A DNA stretch of 64,000 nt, taken from contig NZ_JAAOXM010000003.1 in assembly GCF_011605345.1 (NCBI RefSeq), positions 620,001 to 684,000 of the forward strand, written 5' to 3'. This stretch comes from Burkholderia sp. D-99 (GTDB lineage: Bacteria > Pseudomonadota > Gammaproteobacteria > Burkholderiales > Burkholderiaceae). The position numbers and the translations under genes were made by a program. Shown in pieces: positions 7,566 through 15,774 of this stretch; the stretch's first letter is position 1; the number at the start of each line of letters is the position of its first letter. The notes under the pieces are model-generated. The model did not search any database. It had not been told where the DNA came from and was given only the letters and a program-made list of their open reading frames with translations.

Positions 7566-7586
7566 GCGGGCGCGCATCGCGCCCGC
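7566..7586. terminator. Hairpin between convergent lrp-like and fbpC genes
   Basis: A 9-bp perfect GC stem (GCGGGCGCG / CGCGCCCGC) with a 3-base loop lies between two convergent stop codons. There is no long T run, so it may be a weak or factor-assisted terminator for both strands. Confidence 0.4.
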
Positions 7587-7590
7587 GGGT

Positions 7591-8364
7591 TCAGCGGCCG
7601 CGCGCCAGTGCGCGCGCGCGTTCGTCGGCCAGCGCGTCGCGGCGCACGAAATCCGCGACGAACGGGCTGGCCGGATGGTGATGCAGTGCGTACGGCGTAT
7701 CCCATTGCGCGAGCTGGCCATCCTTCATCACGCCGATCCGGTCGGCAATCGCGAACGCTTCGGCCTGGTTGTGCGTGACGAGGATCGCGGTGTGGCCCGA
7801 CCGTTTCAGGATGTCGCGCAGCTCGAACGCGAGCCGCTCGCGCGTATCGACGTCGAGATTCGAGAACGGCTCGTCGAGCAGCAGCAGTTCCGGCGACGGC
7901 GCGAGCGCACGCGCGAGTGCGACGCGCTGCTGCTGGCCGCCTGACAGCTCATGCGGATACGCGCCGCCGGACTCGGCGAGGCCGACGAGTTCGAGCATCT
8001 CGGCGACGCGCATGCGCCGCTCGGCCTTCGGCATGCGCCGCAGGCCGAACGCGACGTTGTCCGCGGTGCTCAAGTGCGGGAACAGCGCGTAATCCTGGAA
8101 CATCATGCCGATGCGGCGCCGCTCGGGCGGCACGTCGAGCGACGGCGCCGCGACGGGCGTGCCGTCCAGCACGATGCGCCCCATGCGCACCGGTTCGAAG
8201 CCGGCAATCGCGCGCAGCACGGTGGTCTTGCCGCAGCCCGACGCGCCGAGCAGGCAGCCGATGTCGCCGCGCGGCAGCGCGAGGCTCAGCCCGTCGACCA
8301 CCGAGCGGCGGCCGTGCGGCGTGTCGTAGGCGAGGCAGAGGTCATCGAGTTCGAGCAGGTTCAC
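7591..8364 (-). CDS. fbpC: Ferric-iron ABC transporter, ATPase subunit
   Basis: This 257-residue ATPase has all nucleotide-binding motifs in order: Walker A GASGCGKTT near residue 40, Q-loop FQDYALF, signature LSGGQQQRVALARAL, Walker B LLLLDEPFSNLD and the switch histidine in VTHNQ. It is shorter than many FbpC proteins, apparently lacking most of the C-terminal regulatory domain. It lies four bases downstream of the permease gene in an operon fbpA-fbpB-fbpC and would power ferric iron import through the inner membrane. Confidence 0.88.
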   Translation of the reverse strand: MNLLELDDLCLAYDTPHGRRSVVDGLSLALPRGDIGCLLGASGCGKTTVLRAIAGFEPVRMGRIVLDGTPVAAPSLDVPPERRRIGMMFQDYALFPHLSTADNVAFGLRRMPKAERRMRVAEMLELVGLAESGGAYPHELSGGQQQRVALARALAPSPELLLLDEPFSNLDVDTRERLAFELRDILKRSGHTAILVTHNQAEAFAIADRIGVMKDGQLAQWDTPYALHHHPASPFVADFVRRDALADERARALARGR

Positions 8365-8368
8365 GGTG

Positions 8369-10057
8369 TCAGGCTCCGATCTTGTGGCGGGTGCGGGCGA
8401 GCAGGATCACGGGCACGAGCCCGGCCAGCACGATCGCGAATGCGGCGATGGCGCCTTCCTCGTAGGTGCCGCGCGCGGCTTCCGCGTACAGCCAGGTGGC
8501 GAGCGTGTCGAAGTTCAGCGGACGCAGCAGCAGCGTCGCCGGCAGTTCCTTCATGGCGTCGACGAACACCAGCAGCGCGCTCGTCGTGAGCGCGGGCCGC
8601 AGCAGCGGCAGGTGCACGCGGCGCAGCGTGCCGCCGGCCGTTTCGCCGAGCGAGCGCGCCGCCTGTTCGAGCGACGGCGGGATGCGCGCGAGGCCGGCTT
8701 CGATGCTGCCGGCCGGGATTGCGAGAAAACGCACGGTATAGGCAATCACGAGCGCGGCCGTCGAACCCATCAGCAGCAGCCCGTCGCGGCCGAGTGCCGC
8801 GCCGAACAGCCGGTCGGCCGCCGCGAACGGGATCAGCAGGCCGATCGCGAGCACGGTGCCCGGCACCGCGTAGCCGAGGCTCGCGATTCTCGCGCACACG
8901 CGGGCCGGGCCCGCACGTGCGCTGTCGCGTTGCGCGCGCGCGGCCCATGCGACGACGAGCCCGCACGCGAGTGTCGCGACGGTGGCGGCGGTGGCGATCG
9001 TCAGCGTGTTCGCGAGCCCCGTCATCAGTTGTGCGGACACGCCGCCGACGAGATGCAGCCGCTTGGCCGTCTCGACCGCGAGGTACGCGGCCGGCGCGCC
9101 GAAGCCGAGCAGCACGGGCAGCCAGCCGAGCACGGCGGCACCCAATGCGGCCGTGCCCGTCAGGCGGCGCGGCGCGATCGGCCGCATGCGCCGGCCATGC
9201 GCGTAGCGCTGGCGGCGGCGCCCGTAGCGTTCGAGCACGATCATGCCGACGACGATCGCGAGCATCGCGAGCGCGATCTGTGCGGCACCGGCGAGATCGG
9301 AGCGCGTGATCCATGTCGTGTAGACGGATACCGTCAGTGTCTGGACGCCGAGGAATTCCGATGCGCCGATATCGTTCAGCGTTTCGAGCAGCGCCAGGCT
9401 CACGCCGACCGCGATCGCGGGCCGCGCGAGCGGCACGACGACGCGCCAGAACGTGGCGATGCGTCCCGCGCCGAGCGTGCGCGCGGCTTCGAGCAGGCTC
9501 GCGGACTGCGTGACGAACATCGCGCGCGTGCTCAGGTACACATAGGGATACAGCACGAAGCCGAGCACGAAGATCGCGCCGGGCAGCGAGCGCAGGTCGG
9601 GCAGGCGGAACTGGCGCGGGCTGTCGAAGCCGAGCAGCCAGCGGACCGCGCCCTGTACGGGGCCGATCGGGTGCAGCAGGTCGAGATACGCGAACGCGAC
9701 GATGTAGGTGGGAACCGCGAGCGGCAGCAGCAGTGCCCAGGTGAGCACGCGGCGGCCGGGAAAGTCGTAGGCGGTGACGAGCCACGCGCAGCCGGTACCG
9801 ACGACCGACACGATCGCGCCGACGCCCGCGAGCAGCAGCAGCGTATTGACGAGCGCCTGTGGCAGCACGAATTCGGCGAGATGCCGCCAGTGCGCGAGAT
9901 CGGCGTCGAACGCGGCGGCCACGAGCACCGCAAGCGGCGCCGCGACCGCCGCGGCGATCGCCAGCGCCGCGATCAGCCACAGGCTGCCCGCGCGTGGCAG
10001 CAGGCGCGGCCGGCATGGCGCGCGGCGCGCGCCGGCGCTTGTTGCGTCAGTTGTCAA
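8369..10057 (-). CDS. fbpB: Ferric-iron ABC transporter, fused permease
   Basis: This 562-residue protein contains two homologous permease halves, as in FbpB, each with an EAA-type loop: SLLEAARTLGAGRIATFWRVV in the first half and LEQAARSLGETAGG in the second. About twelve transmembrane helices are predicted. The best start is a TTG at 10057 that overlaps the fbpA stop by 11 bases, which implies translational coupling; AAGG lies about eight bases upstream. No ATG start gives the full N-terminus. Confidence 0.85.
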   Translation of the reverse strand: MTTDATSAGARRAPCRPRLLPRAGSLWLIAALAIAAAVAAPLAVLVAAAFDADLAHWRHLAEFVLPQALVNTLLLLAGVGAIVSVVGTGCAWLVTAYDFPGRRVLTWALLLPLAVPTYIVAFAYLDLLHPIGPVQGAVRWLLGFDSPRQFRLPDLRSLPGAIFVLGFVLYPYVYLSTRAMFVTQSASLLEAARTLGAGRIATFWRVVVPLARPAIAVGVSLALLETLNDIGASEFLGVQTLTVSVYTTWITRSDLAGAAQIALAMLAIVVGMIVLERYGRRRQRYAHGRRMRPIAPRRLTGTAALGAAVLGWLPVLLGFGAPAAYLAVETAKRLHLVGGVSAQLMTGLANTLTIATAATVATLACGLVVAWAARAQRDSARAGPARVCARIASLGYAVPGTVLAIGLLIPFAAADRLFGAALGRDGLLLMGSTAALVIAYTVRFLAIPAGSIEAGLARIPPSLEQAARSLGETAGGTLRRVHLPLLRPALTTSALLVFVDAMKELPATLLLRPLNFDTLATWLYAEAARGTYEEGAIAAFAIVLAGLVPVILLARTRHKIGA

Positions 10058-11090
10058 AACCGACCTTGTCGACGAGCTGGCTCGCCTGCTTGCGATGCTT
10101 CGCGATGTCCGCCAGCGGCAGCGGGTCGATCTTCAGCGTGCCGAAGCTGGCGATCACCGGGTCGAGCTTCACGTTCGCGCGTACCGGGTACTCGTAGTTC
10201 GCCTGCGCATACAGCGCCTGCGCTTCCGGCGACACGAGGTATTCGAGCAGTTTTACCGCGTTGGCCTTGTGCGGCGCGTGCTTCGCGACCGTCGCGCCGC
10301 TGATGTTGACGTGCGTGCCGCCGCTCTTCGCGTTCGCGAACGTCGGCCGCACGACCTTGATCGCGTCGCCCCACTTGCGCGCATCGCTGCCGGCCTCCGC
10401 ATTCTTCATGTGACCGACGTAGTAGGCATTCGCGAGGCCGACGTCGCAGATGCCGCCGAGGATGTCGCGCGCGACGTCGCGGTCGCCGCCGGTCGCCTTG
10501 CGCGCGAGGTTCGCCTTCACGCCGCGCAGCCACTTCTCGGTCGCGGCTTCGCCGTCGTGCGCGATCATCGCCGCGACGAGCGCCGTGTTGTACGGATGCT
10601 GGCCCGAGCGGATGCAGACCTTGCCCTTCCATTTCGGATCGGCGAGATCCTCGTAGCGGAACGCATCGACCTTCAGGTCCTTCTCGACGTACAGCACGCG
10701 GTCGCGCAGTGACAGTGCGTACCAGTCGCCGTTCGCGCCGCGCAGGTTCGCGGGAATCGCGTCGTCGAGCGTCTTCGAGCGCACCGGCTGCGTGAGCCCG
10801 CCGTCGACGAGATCGAGCAGGTTGCCGACGTCGACCGTCATCAGCACGTCGGCCGGCGACTGCGCGCCTTCCGCCTTCACGCGCTCGAGCAGGCCGTCCT
10901 TCACGAACACCGTGTTGACCTTGACGCCGCTCTGCTTCGTGAACGCGTCGATGAGCGGCTGGATCAGCTTCGGTTCGCGGGTGGTGTACAGGCTGACTTC
11001 CTCGGCCGCGTGGGCCAGCGGCGCGAATGCGGCGGCGGCAAGGGCGAGGGCGCCGGCAAGCGGCAGCAGGCGGGTGCGCGGATTCGACAT
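10047..11090 (-). CDS. fbpA: Ferric-iron ABC transporter, periplasmic binding protein
   Basis: The 347-residue protein has a Sec signal peptide cleaved near AHAAEE (about residue 29). A class II binding-protein fold follows, opening with EVSLYTTREPKLIQPLIDAF as in FbpA and FutA ferric-binding proteins. The paired tyrosines expected near the end of the iron site are present in the segment around NAYYVGHMK. It is the first gene of the fbpABC operon and lies 103 bases downstream of a Fur box, consistent with induction under iron starvation. Confidence 0.9.
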   Translation of the reverse strand: MSNPRTRLLPLAGALALAAAAFAPLAHAAEEVSLYTTREPKLIQPLIDAFTKQSGVKVNTVFVKDGLLERVKAEGAQSPADVLMTVDVGNLLDLVDGGLTQPVRSKTLDDAIPANLRGANGDWYALSLRDRVLYVEKDLKVDAFRYEDLADPKWKGKVCIRSGQHPYNTALVAAMIAHDGEAATEKWLRGVKANLARKATGGDRDVARDILGGICDVGLANAYYVGHMKNAEAGSDARKWGDAIKVVRPTFANAKSGGTHVNISGATVAKHAPHKANAVKLLEYLVSPEAQALYAQANYEYPVRANVKLDPVIASFGTLKIDPLPLADIAKHRKQASQLVDKVGFDN

Positions 11091-11192
11091 GAAGACTCCG
11101 GAGGGGCAGGTGGACGAAGGGAGCGTTCCGGGGCGCGCCTGCCGCCCGAGCGATCCGGAACATTACAAAATGAAAGACTCTGGATTCTAGAT

Positions 11193-11211
11193 CGAAATGG
11201 GAACGATTATC
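11193..11211 (-). promoter_or_regulatory. Fur box upstream of fbpA
   Basis: On the - strand the 19 bases GATAATCGTTCCCATTTCG match the left half of the Fur consensus (GATAATGATAATCATTATC) and its CATT core. The position in the promoter region of a ferric transporter supports the assignment. Confidence 0.65.
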
Positions 11212-11333
11212 AAATGAAAGCTGACGGCGGGCAGGCAGAGGATGGGGGAAGGGGAGCGGAAACGGGGCGTCGCAGCAGGAGCGCAAGCGCGTAGAATGCC
11301 CGCTTCGATGAATTTGACGGAGTCGCCCCGACC

Positions 11334-11495
11334 ATGAACGATCAGCGCAAGAAGAACCCTGTCCGCAACGTGAGCATCCTGATCGTCGTGGCCGTGCTGC
11401 TCGTGATCGGGACGATCCTGTACAACGCGATTTCGCAGAAGCACGCGTACGACGAGGCCCATCCGGCCGAGTCCGCGAGCGCGGCGTCGCACTGA
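11334..11495 (+). CDS. Small single-pass membrane protein (53 residues)
   Basis: An ATG at 11334 opens 53 codons ending at TGA 11493-11495. The product has a basic N-terminus (MNDQRKKNPVRN), one hydrophobic helix (about residues 13-31, rich in Val, Leu and Ile) and an Ala/Ser/Glu-rich tail, so an N-in single-pass inner membrane topology is likely. A TAGAAT -10 lies at 11292-11297. It is divergent from fbpA and could share the Fur-controlled region, but that is not shown. I do not recognise the family. Confidence 0.6.
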   Translation: MNDQRKKNPVRNVSILIVVAVLLVIGTILYNAISQKHAYDEAHPAESASAASH

Positions 11496-11641
11496 CGTGC
11501 CGATGCGCGGCCCGGCGGGCCGCGCACGTTGCCGGATGTGAAGGGGTGAGTCCCCGGCTGCCGGCGCGGCAGATGCTGCGCGGAGCCGGGAACGAAGCGG
11601 GCGCCGGAACCGGCGCGCCGCGTACGCAGATCAGCCGTGCG

Positions 11642-13009
11642 TCAACGTGACGCAGGGGCGAACTTCGGGCGGATCCGTGCGTAGAACACGACCGCGAGCA
11701 GCGCGAGCCAGGCCGCGCCGACATACAGCGCGACGCGTGTGTCCTCGAACCAGCCGAGCATCACGATCACGAAGCCCATGAACGCGATCGTCAGTGCCGG
11801 CGCGACCGGCCACAACGGCACCTTGAACTTCAGCGCCGCGACTTCGGCGCTCGACAGCCGGCGGCGCATCGCGACCTGCGACAGCAGGATCATCAGCCAG
11901 ACCCACACGGTGGCAAACGTCGCGATGGCCGCGACCATCAGGAACACGTCCTTCGGCATCAGGTAGTTGAGCAGCACGCCGGCGAGCAGCGCGACCGCCA
12001 TCACGAGCACCGTGACCCACGGCACGCCGTGCCGCGACGTCGTCATCAGTACGCGCGGCGCCTGGCCCTGCCGCGCCATCCCGAACATCATCCGGCCCGC
12101 GCCGAAGATGTCGCTGTTGATCGCGGAGATCGCCGCGCTGATCACGACCAGGTTGAGGATCGTCGCGGCCGACTTCACGCCGAGCGCCGAGAAAATCTGC
12201 ACGAACGGGCTGCCGTCGTTGCCGACACCGGTCCACGGGCTGATCGACATCAGCACGACCATCGTCAGCACGTAGAACAGCAGGATGCGCGCGGGCACTG
12301 CATTGATCGCGCGCGGAATCACGCGTTCCGGATCCTTTGCCTCGCCGGCGCTCATCCCGATCACCTCGATGCCGCCGTACGCGAAGATCACGACCGACAG
12401 CGACGCGACCAGCCCGCCGACGCCGTTCGGCAGGAAGCCGCCATGGTTCCACAGGTTCGCGAACGTCGGCACGTCGGCCGAATGGCCGAAGTGCATGCCG
12501 GTCAGCAGGATCGCCACGCCGCCGCCGATCATTGCGACGATCGCGCCGACCTTGATGATCGACAGCCAGAACTCGAGCTCGCCGAACACCTTCACGTGGC
12601 ACAGGTTCAGCCCGCAGATGATCGCGACGACGCCGAGCACCCAGATCCATTGCGGGACATCCGGAAACCAGAAGCCCATGTAGATGCCGAACGCGGTGAT
12701 GTCGGCGATCGCGACGATCACCATTTCGAGCGTGTAGGTCCAGCCGGTGACGAATCCCGCAAACGGGCCGAGGTTCTCGGTCGCGTAGTGGCCGAACGAG
12801 CCGGCGACGGGTTCGCGCACGGCCATCTCGCCGAGCGCGCGCATCACCATGTAGACGGCCGCGCCGCCCAGGATGTACGCCAGGATCACGGCCGGGCCCG
12901 CGAGCTGGATTGCGGACGCCGAGCCGTAGAACAGGCCGGTGCCGATCGCCGAACCCAGCGCGAGAAAGCGGATGTGCCGCGCGCTGAGGTGGCGCTGCAA
13001 GTTTTTCAT
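11642..13009 (-). CDS. Amino-acid permease of the APC superfamily (ProY/HutT-like)
   Basis: The 455-residue protein has about twelve transmembrane helices and opens with [24 protein letters not shown], split here as [16 protein letters not shown] and TGLFYGSA. This is the APC signature region and is very close to E. coli ProY throughout, including [10 protein letters not shown] and [13 protein letters not shown]. The ATG at 13009 has GGAGA just upstream. A perfect 22-bp palindrome of the HutC/GntR type sits 57 bases before the start. ProY-like permeases under HutC control in pseudomonads are histidine transporters, so histidine or urocanate may be the real substrate here; proline is the alternative. 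Confidence 0.85.
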   Translation of the reverse strand: MKNLQRHLSARHIRFLALGSAIGTGLFYGSASAIQLAGPAVILAYILGGAAVYMVMRALGEMAVREPVAGSFGHYATENLGPFAGFVTGWTYTLEMVIVAIADITAFGIYMGFWFPDVPQWIWVLGVVAIICGLNLCHVKVFGELEFWLSIIKVGAIVAMIGGGVAILLTGMHFGHSADVPTFANLWNHGGFLPNGVGGLVASLSVVIFAYGGIEVIGMSAGEAKDPERVIPRAINAVPARILLFYVLTMVVLMSISPWTGVGNDGSPFVQIFSALGVKSAATILNLVVISAAISAINSDIFGAGRMMFGMARQGQAPRVLMTTSRHGVPWVTVLVMAVALLAGVLLNYLMPKDVFLMVAAIATFATVWVWLMILLSQVAMRRRLSSAEVAALKFKVPLWPVAPALTIAFMGFVIVMLGWFEDTRVALYVGAAWLALLAVVFYARIRPKFAPASR

Positions 13010-13065
13010 CGTGTCTCCGATATCGTTATGCGACGGACCGGGCGAGCGGGGCCGGTCCGATTGGC

Positions 13066-13087
13066 TTAAGTTGTCTATACAACTTAA
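13066..13087. promoter_or_regulatory. HutC-like GntR-family operator
   Basis: TTAAGTTGT-CTAT-ACAACTTAA, a perfect inverted repeat with 9-base arms. The core TTGTCTATACAA closely resembles the TTGTATATACAA core of HutC sites. It lies between the divergent region and the permease start. Confidence 0.65.
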
Positions 13088-13300
13088 ATGTGAACGAATG
13101 ATAACAAGTCGGGCCGGGTGACCGGAATCGGGTATTCCCTGACTGGCGCGACGGACGCAATAGGGGGATGGGCGCTCGCGCATGGAAGGCGCAGGCCGCG
13201 TGGAACGCTCGGGTCATGCTTCGGGGATCGCTGAATCGGGGAGCGCCGGTGGCCGATCCGCGGCTTGCGCGGGCCGGCCACCGGCGGGGTAAAGCCGCGC

Positions 13301-15592
13301 TCAGGCGGGCAGGCGGATCACGCTCGCATCCTTGCGGATCAGCAGCGACGACGCGAGCATCTGCTTGCACTGGTGCGCGAGCACCTTCAGGTCGTGCGTG
13401 AGCTCGGCACCCACCGCGTCGGATTTCTCCGCGGACACGACCATTGCGTCGAGGTCGCGCGTGATCTGCTTCGACGCGTCGAGCTGATCGGCGGGCGGCG
13501 GCTCGCCGGCCTCGGCCTTCTCGAGATTGTCGAGCACGGCGGCGAGGCCGCGATGCAGCGCGTCGTCGTGGAGGATGCTGCCGTCGGCCGCGCAAGCCGT
13601 GCGGATCAGCGGCGCGGCGGCCGTGATCTGCGCGCCGAGCACGTGGGTCTGCACGAGCAGGTCGTTCAGTTCCGGCACGAAGCGCTGGTGCGCCTTCGGT
13701 TCGATCATCATCCGCTGGAACGCCTGCCCGAGATTCGCGAACGCGATGTGCACGTCCTTGCGCGCGAGGCGGTAGCGGTAGTCGTCGTCGAGGGTCGTGG
13801 CCGGCGCCTCGATGGCCGCGGCGACGACCGGCACGACGGCCGCGCCGTCGGCGGCCGGTACGGGCGGCGGCGACATGCCGCGCCCGGCGCGCCACACGGC
13901 CTCGAAATACTTGCGGGTAGCGGTGAGCATGTCGGCGACCTGCTTGCCCATCAGCCGGTATTCCCAGTACGGGAACAGCCGGCTCGCGGCGATCGCAATC
14001 ATGCAGCCGACCACGGTGTCGATCGCGCGCTCGCCGATGATCCGCATGCTGCCCGGCGCGAGCAGGTGGAACATCAGCAGCACGTACGACGACGTGAACA
14101 CGACGCTCGCCGCGTAGTTGAACAGCAGCAGGCTGTAGCTCATCACCATCGACCCGAACATGATCGCGATCAGCAGGTGCGGCTCCTTCACCGTGTAGAT
14201 CAGCGCGATGCTGGCCGCACAGCCGATCAGCGTGCCGATGATCCGCTGTGCGTTGCGCTGCTTGGTGAGCGAGTAGCCGGGTTTCAGGATGATGATGGTC
14301 GTCATCACGATCCAGTACGCGTTCGTGAGCGGCAGCAGCCGGCCGAGCCAGAACCCGACCGCCACCGCGATCGTCACGCGCAGCGCGTGGCGGAAGCTCG
14401 GCGAGCGCATGTTCAGGTTCGAGAAGATCAGGAGCGGCGACATCCGGCGGCGCTGCAGGAAGCGCGTGAGCGCCTTGTCGATCTTCAGTTCGGTTTGCTG
14501 CGGATCGGCGTGGCCCGACAGGTTGCGGCGCATCCGGTCGATCAGCCGCGTCGCGCTCCAGATGCGCCGGAACGTGGCGAGCACGGCCGCGTACGCCTCC
14601 GCGTTGGTGGCCGGGAAATTCTTCTTGCGCATCAGCTCGATCTCGTACTCGATCGCGCGCAGCTCGGCCTTCACGCTGTTCCGCGAATGCGGTGCGCGGT
14701 TTTCGAGCACCGCGAGGCCGATCTCCTCGAGATCGGCGGCCGCCTTGCGGATCAGGTCGCGATAGAAGATGATCAGGTCCGAGCCGCCGAACGTGTTGCG
14801 CACCAGCGGGTAATCGGTGTGCGCGCCGACGAACAGCTCGTGCAGGTCGACGCTGTTGATGAACAGGTTGTACATCGTCGTGCGGCCGGGATCGAGCTTG
14901 CCGCGGCGCAGCTTCGGCAGGTTGCGCAGCACGATGTCGCGCGCGGTTTCCTGGGTTTCGACCGCCGTGATCTGCTTGGCGACGAGATTGCGGTAGCATT
15001 CGTCGAGGTCGGCATCGAGGTCGTAGAACTGCGCGCGCGCGAGCAGGTAGTCGGCGCATGCGAACAGGCTCTCGGCGAGCGCCTGCTGCTCGATCCGGCG
15101 CGCCTGCCATTGCGACACGAGCGTGGCCCAGTAGGTGTACCAGAGGCCGCCCGCGAGAATCCAGCCGGCGTTGATGAACGCCTGCAGCGGCGTGAAATTC
15201 TCCTCGAGCGTCATCACCATCATGAACAGCGTCGCGAAGCTGATCTGCGGCCAGCGGTTGCCGTAGACGACGATCAGCGACAGCACGAAGGTGAGCGGCA
15301 CGATGGTGAGCCACAGCACGAAGATGTTCGGTGTTGCAAGGCCCGTTGCGAGCGCGGCCAGAAAGCCGATCACGCTGCACGCGAGCATTTCGTTGTGCTT
15401 GTACTTGAGCGGGCCCGGCATGTCGACGACGCATGCGCCGAGCGCGCCCGTCGAGATCGTGAAGCCGAGCTCACGGTTGTGAAACACGATCAGGCACAGC
15501 ACGGCCGGCAGCGAGACGCCGACCGCGATCCGCAGGCCGCCGAAAAAGTACTGGCTGTAGAAAAACTTTCTGATTTCGACCGAATAGCGCAT
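13301..15592 (-). CDS. FUSC-family inner-membrane protein (YccS/aromatic acid exporter-like)
   Basis: This 763-residue protein has two clusters of hydrophobic helices, one near residues 15-140 and one near 385-510. The second contains the FUSC segment with GRLLPLTNAYWIVMTT and LKPGYSLTKQR. Long soluble regions follow each cluster. This layout matches YccS/YhfK and AaeB-like proteins, thought to export aromatic acids or similar compounds. The ATG at 15592 begins MRYSVEIRKFF just before the first helix; a longer in-frame extension is not family-like. No partner periplasmic adaptor gene is present nearby. Confidence 0.82.
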   Translation of the reverse strand: MRYSVEIRKFFYSQYFFGGLRIAVGVSLPAVLCLIVFHNRELGFTISTGALGACVVDMPGPLKYKHNEMLACSVIGFLAALATGLATPNIFVLWLTIVPLTFVLSLIVVYGNRWPQISFATLFMMVMTLEENFTPLQAFINAGWILAGGLWYTYWATLVSQWQARRIEQQALAESLFACADYLLARAQFYDLDADLDECYRNLVAKQITAVETQETARDIVLRNLPKLRRGKLDPGRTTMYNLFINSVDLHELFVGAHTDYPLVRNTFGGSDLIIFYRDLIRKAAADLEEIGLAVLENRAPHSRNSVKAELRAIEYEIELMRKKNFPATNAEAYAAVLATFRRIWSATRLIDRMRRNLSGHADPQQTELKIDKALTRFLQRRRMSPLLIFSNLNMRSPSFRHALRVTIAVAVGFWLGRLLPLTNAYWIVMTTIIILKPGYSLTKQRNAQRIIGTLIGCAASIALIYTVKEPHLLIAIMFGSMVMSYSLLLFNYAASVVFTSSYVLLMFHLLAPGSMRIIGERAIDTVVGCMIAIAASRLFPYWEYRLMGKQVADMLTATRKYFEAVWRAGRGMSPPPVPAADGAAVVPVVAAAIEAPATTLDDDYRYRLARKDVHIAFANLGQAFQRMMIEPKAHQRFVPELNDLLVQTHVLGAQITAAAPLIRTACAADGSILHDDALHRGLAAVLDNLEKAEAGEPPPADQLDASKQITRDLDAMVVSAEKSDAVGAELTHDLKVLAHQCKQMLASSLLIRKDASVIRLPA

Positions 15593-15774
15593 CGATGGGC
15601 TGAATGGCAGACGAAGACGCCCGGGGGCGGCGTCTTGACTGGCGACGAGTCTATCGTATTTCGCGGTCCGCAAAACCTGGCTTTCCGGACGAGGTTCGCG
15701 GCGGCGGTCCATTTGCTATCCTTGATGATCCTGTTCGCCCGGCCCGGCCGGTGCGAGGTTCCGACGCCTGCTTC

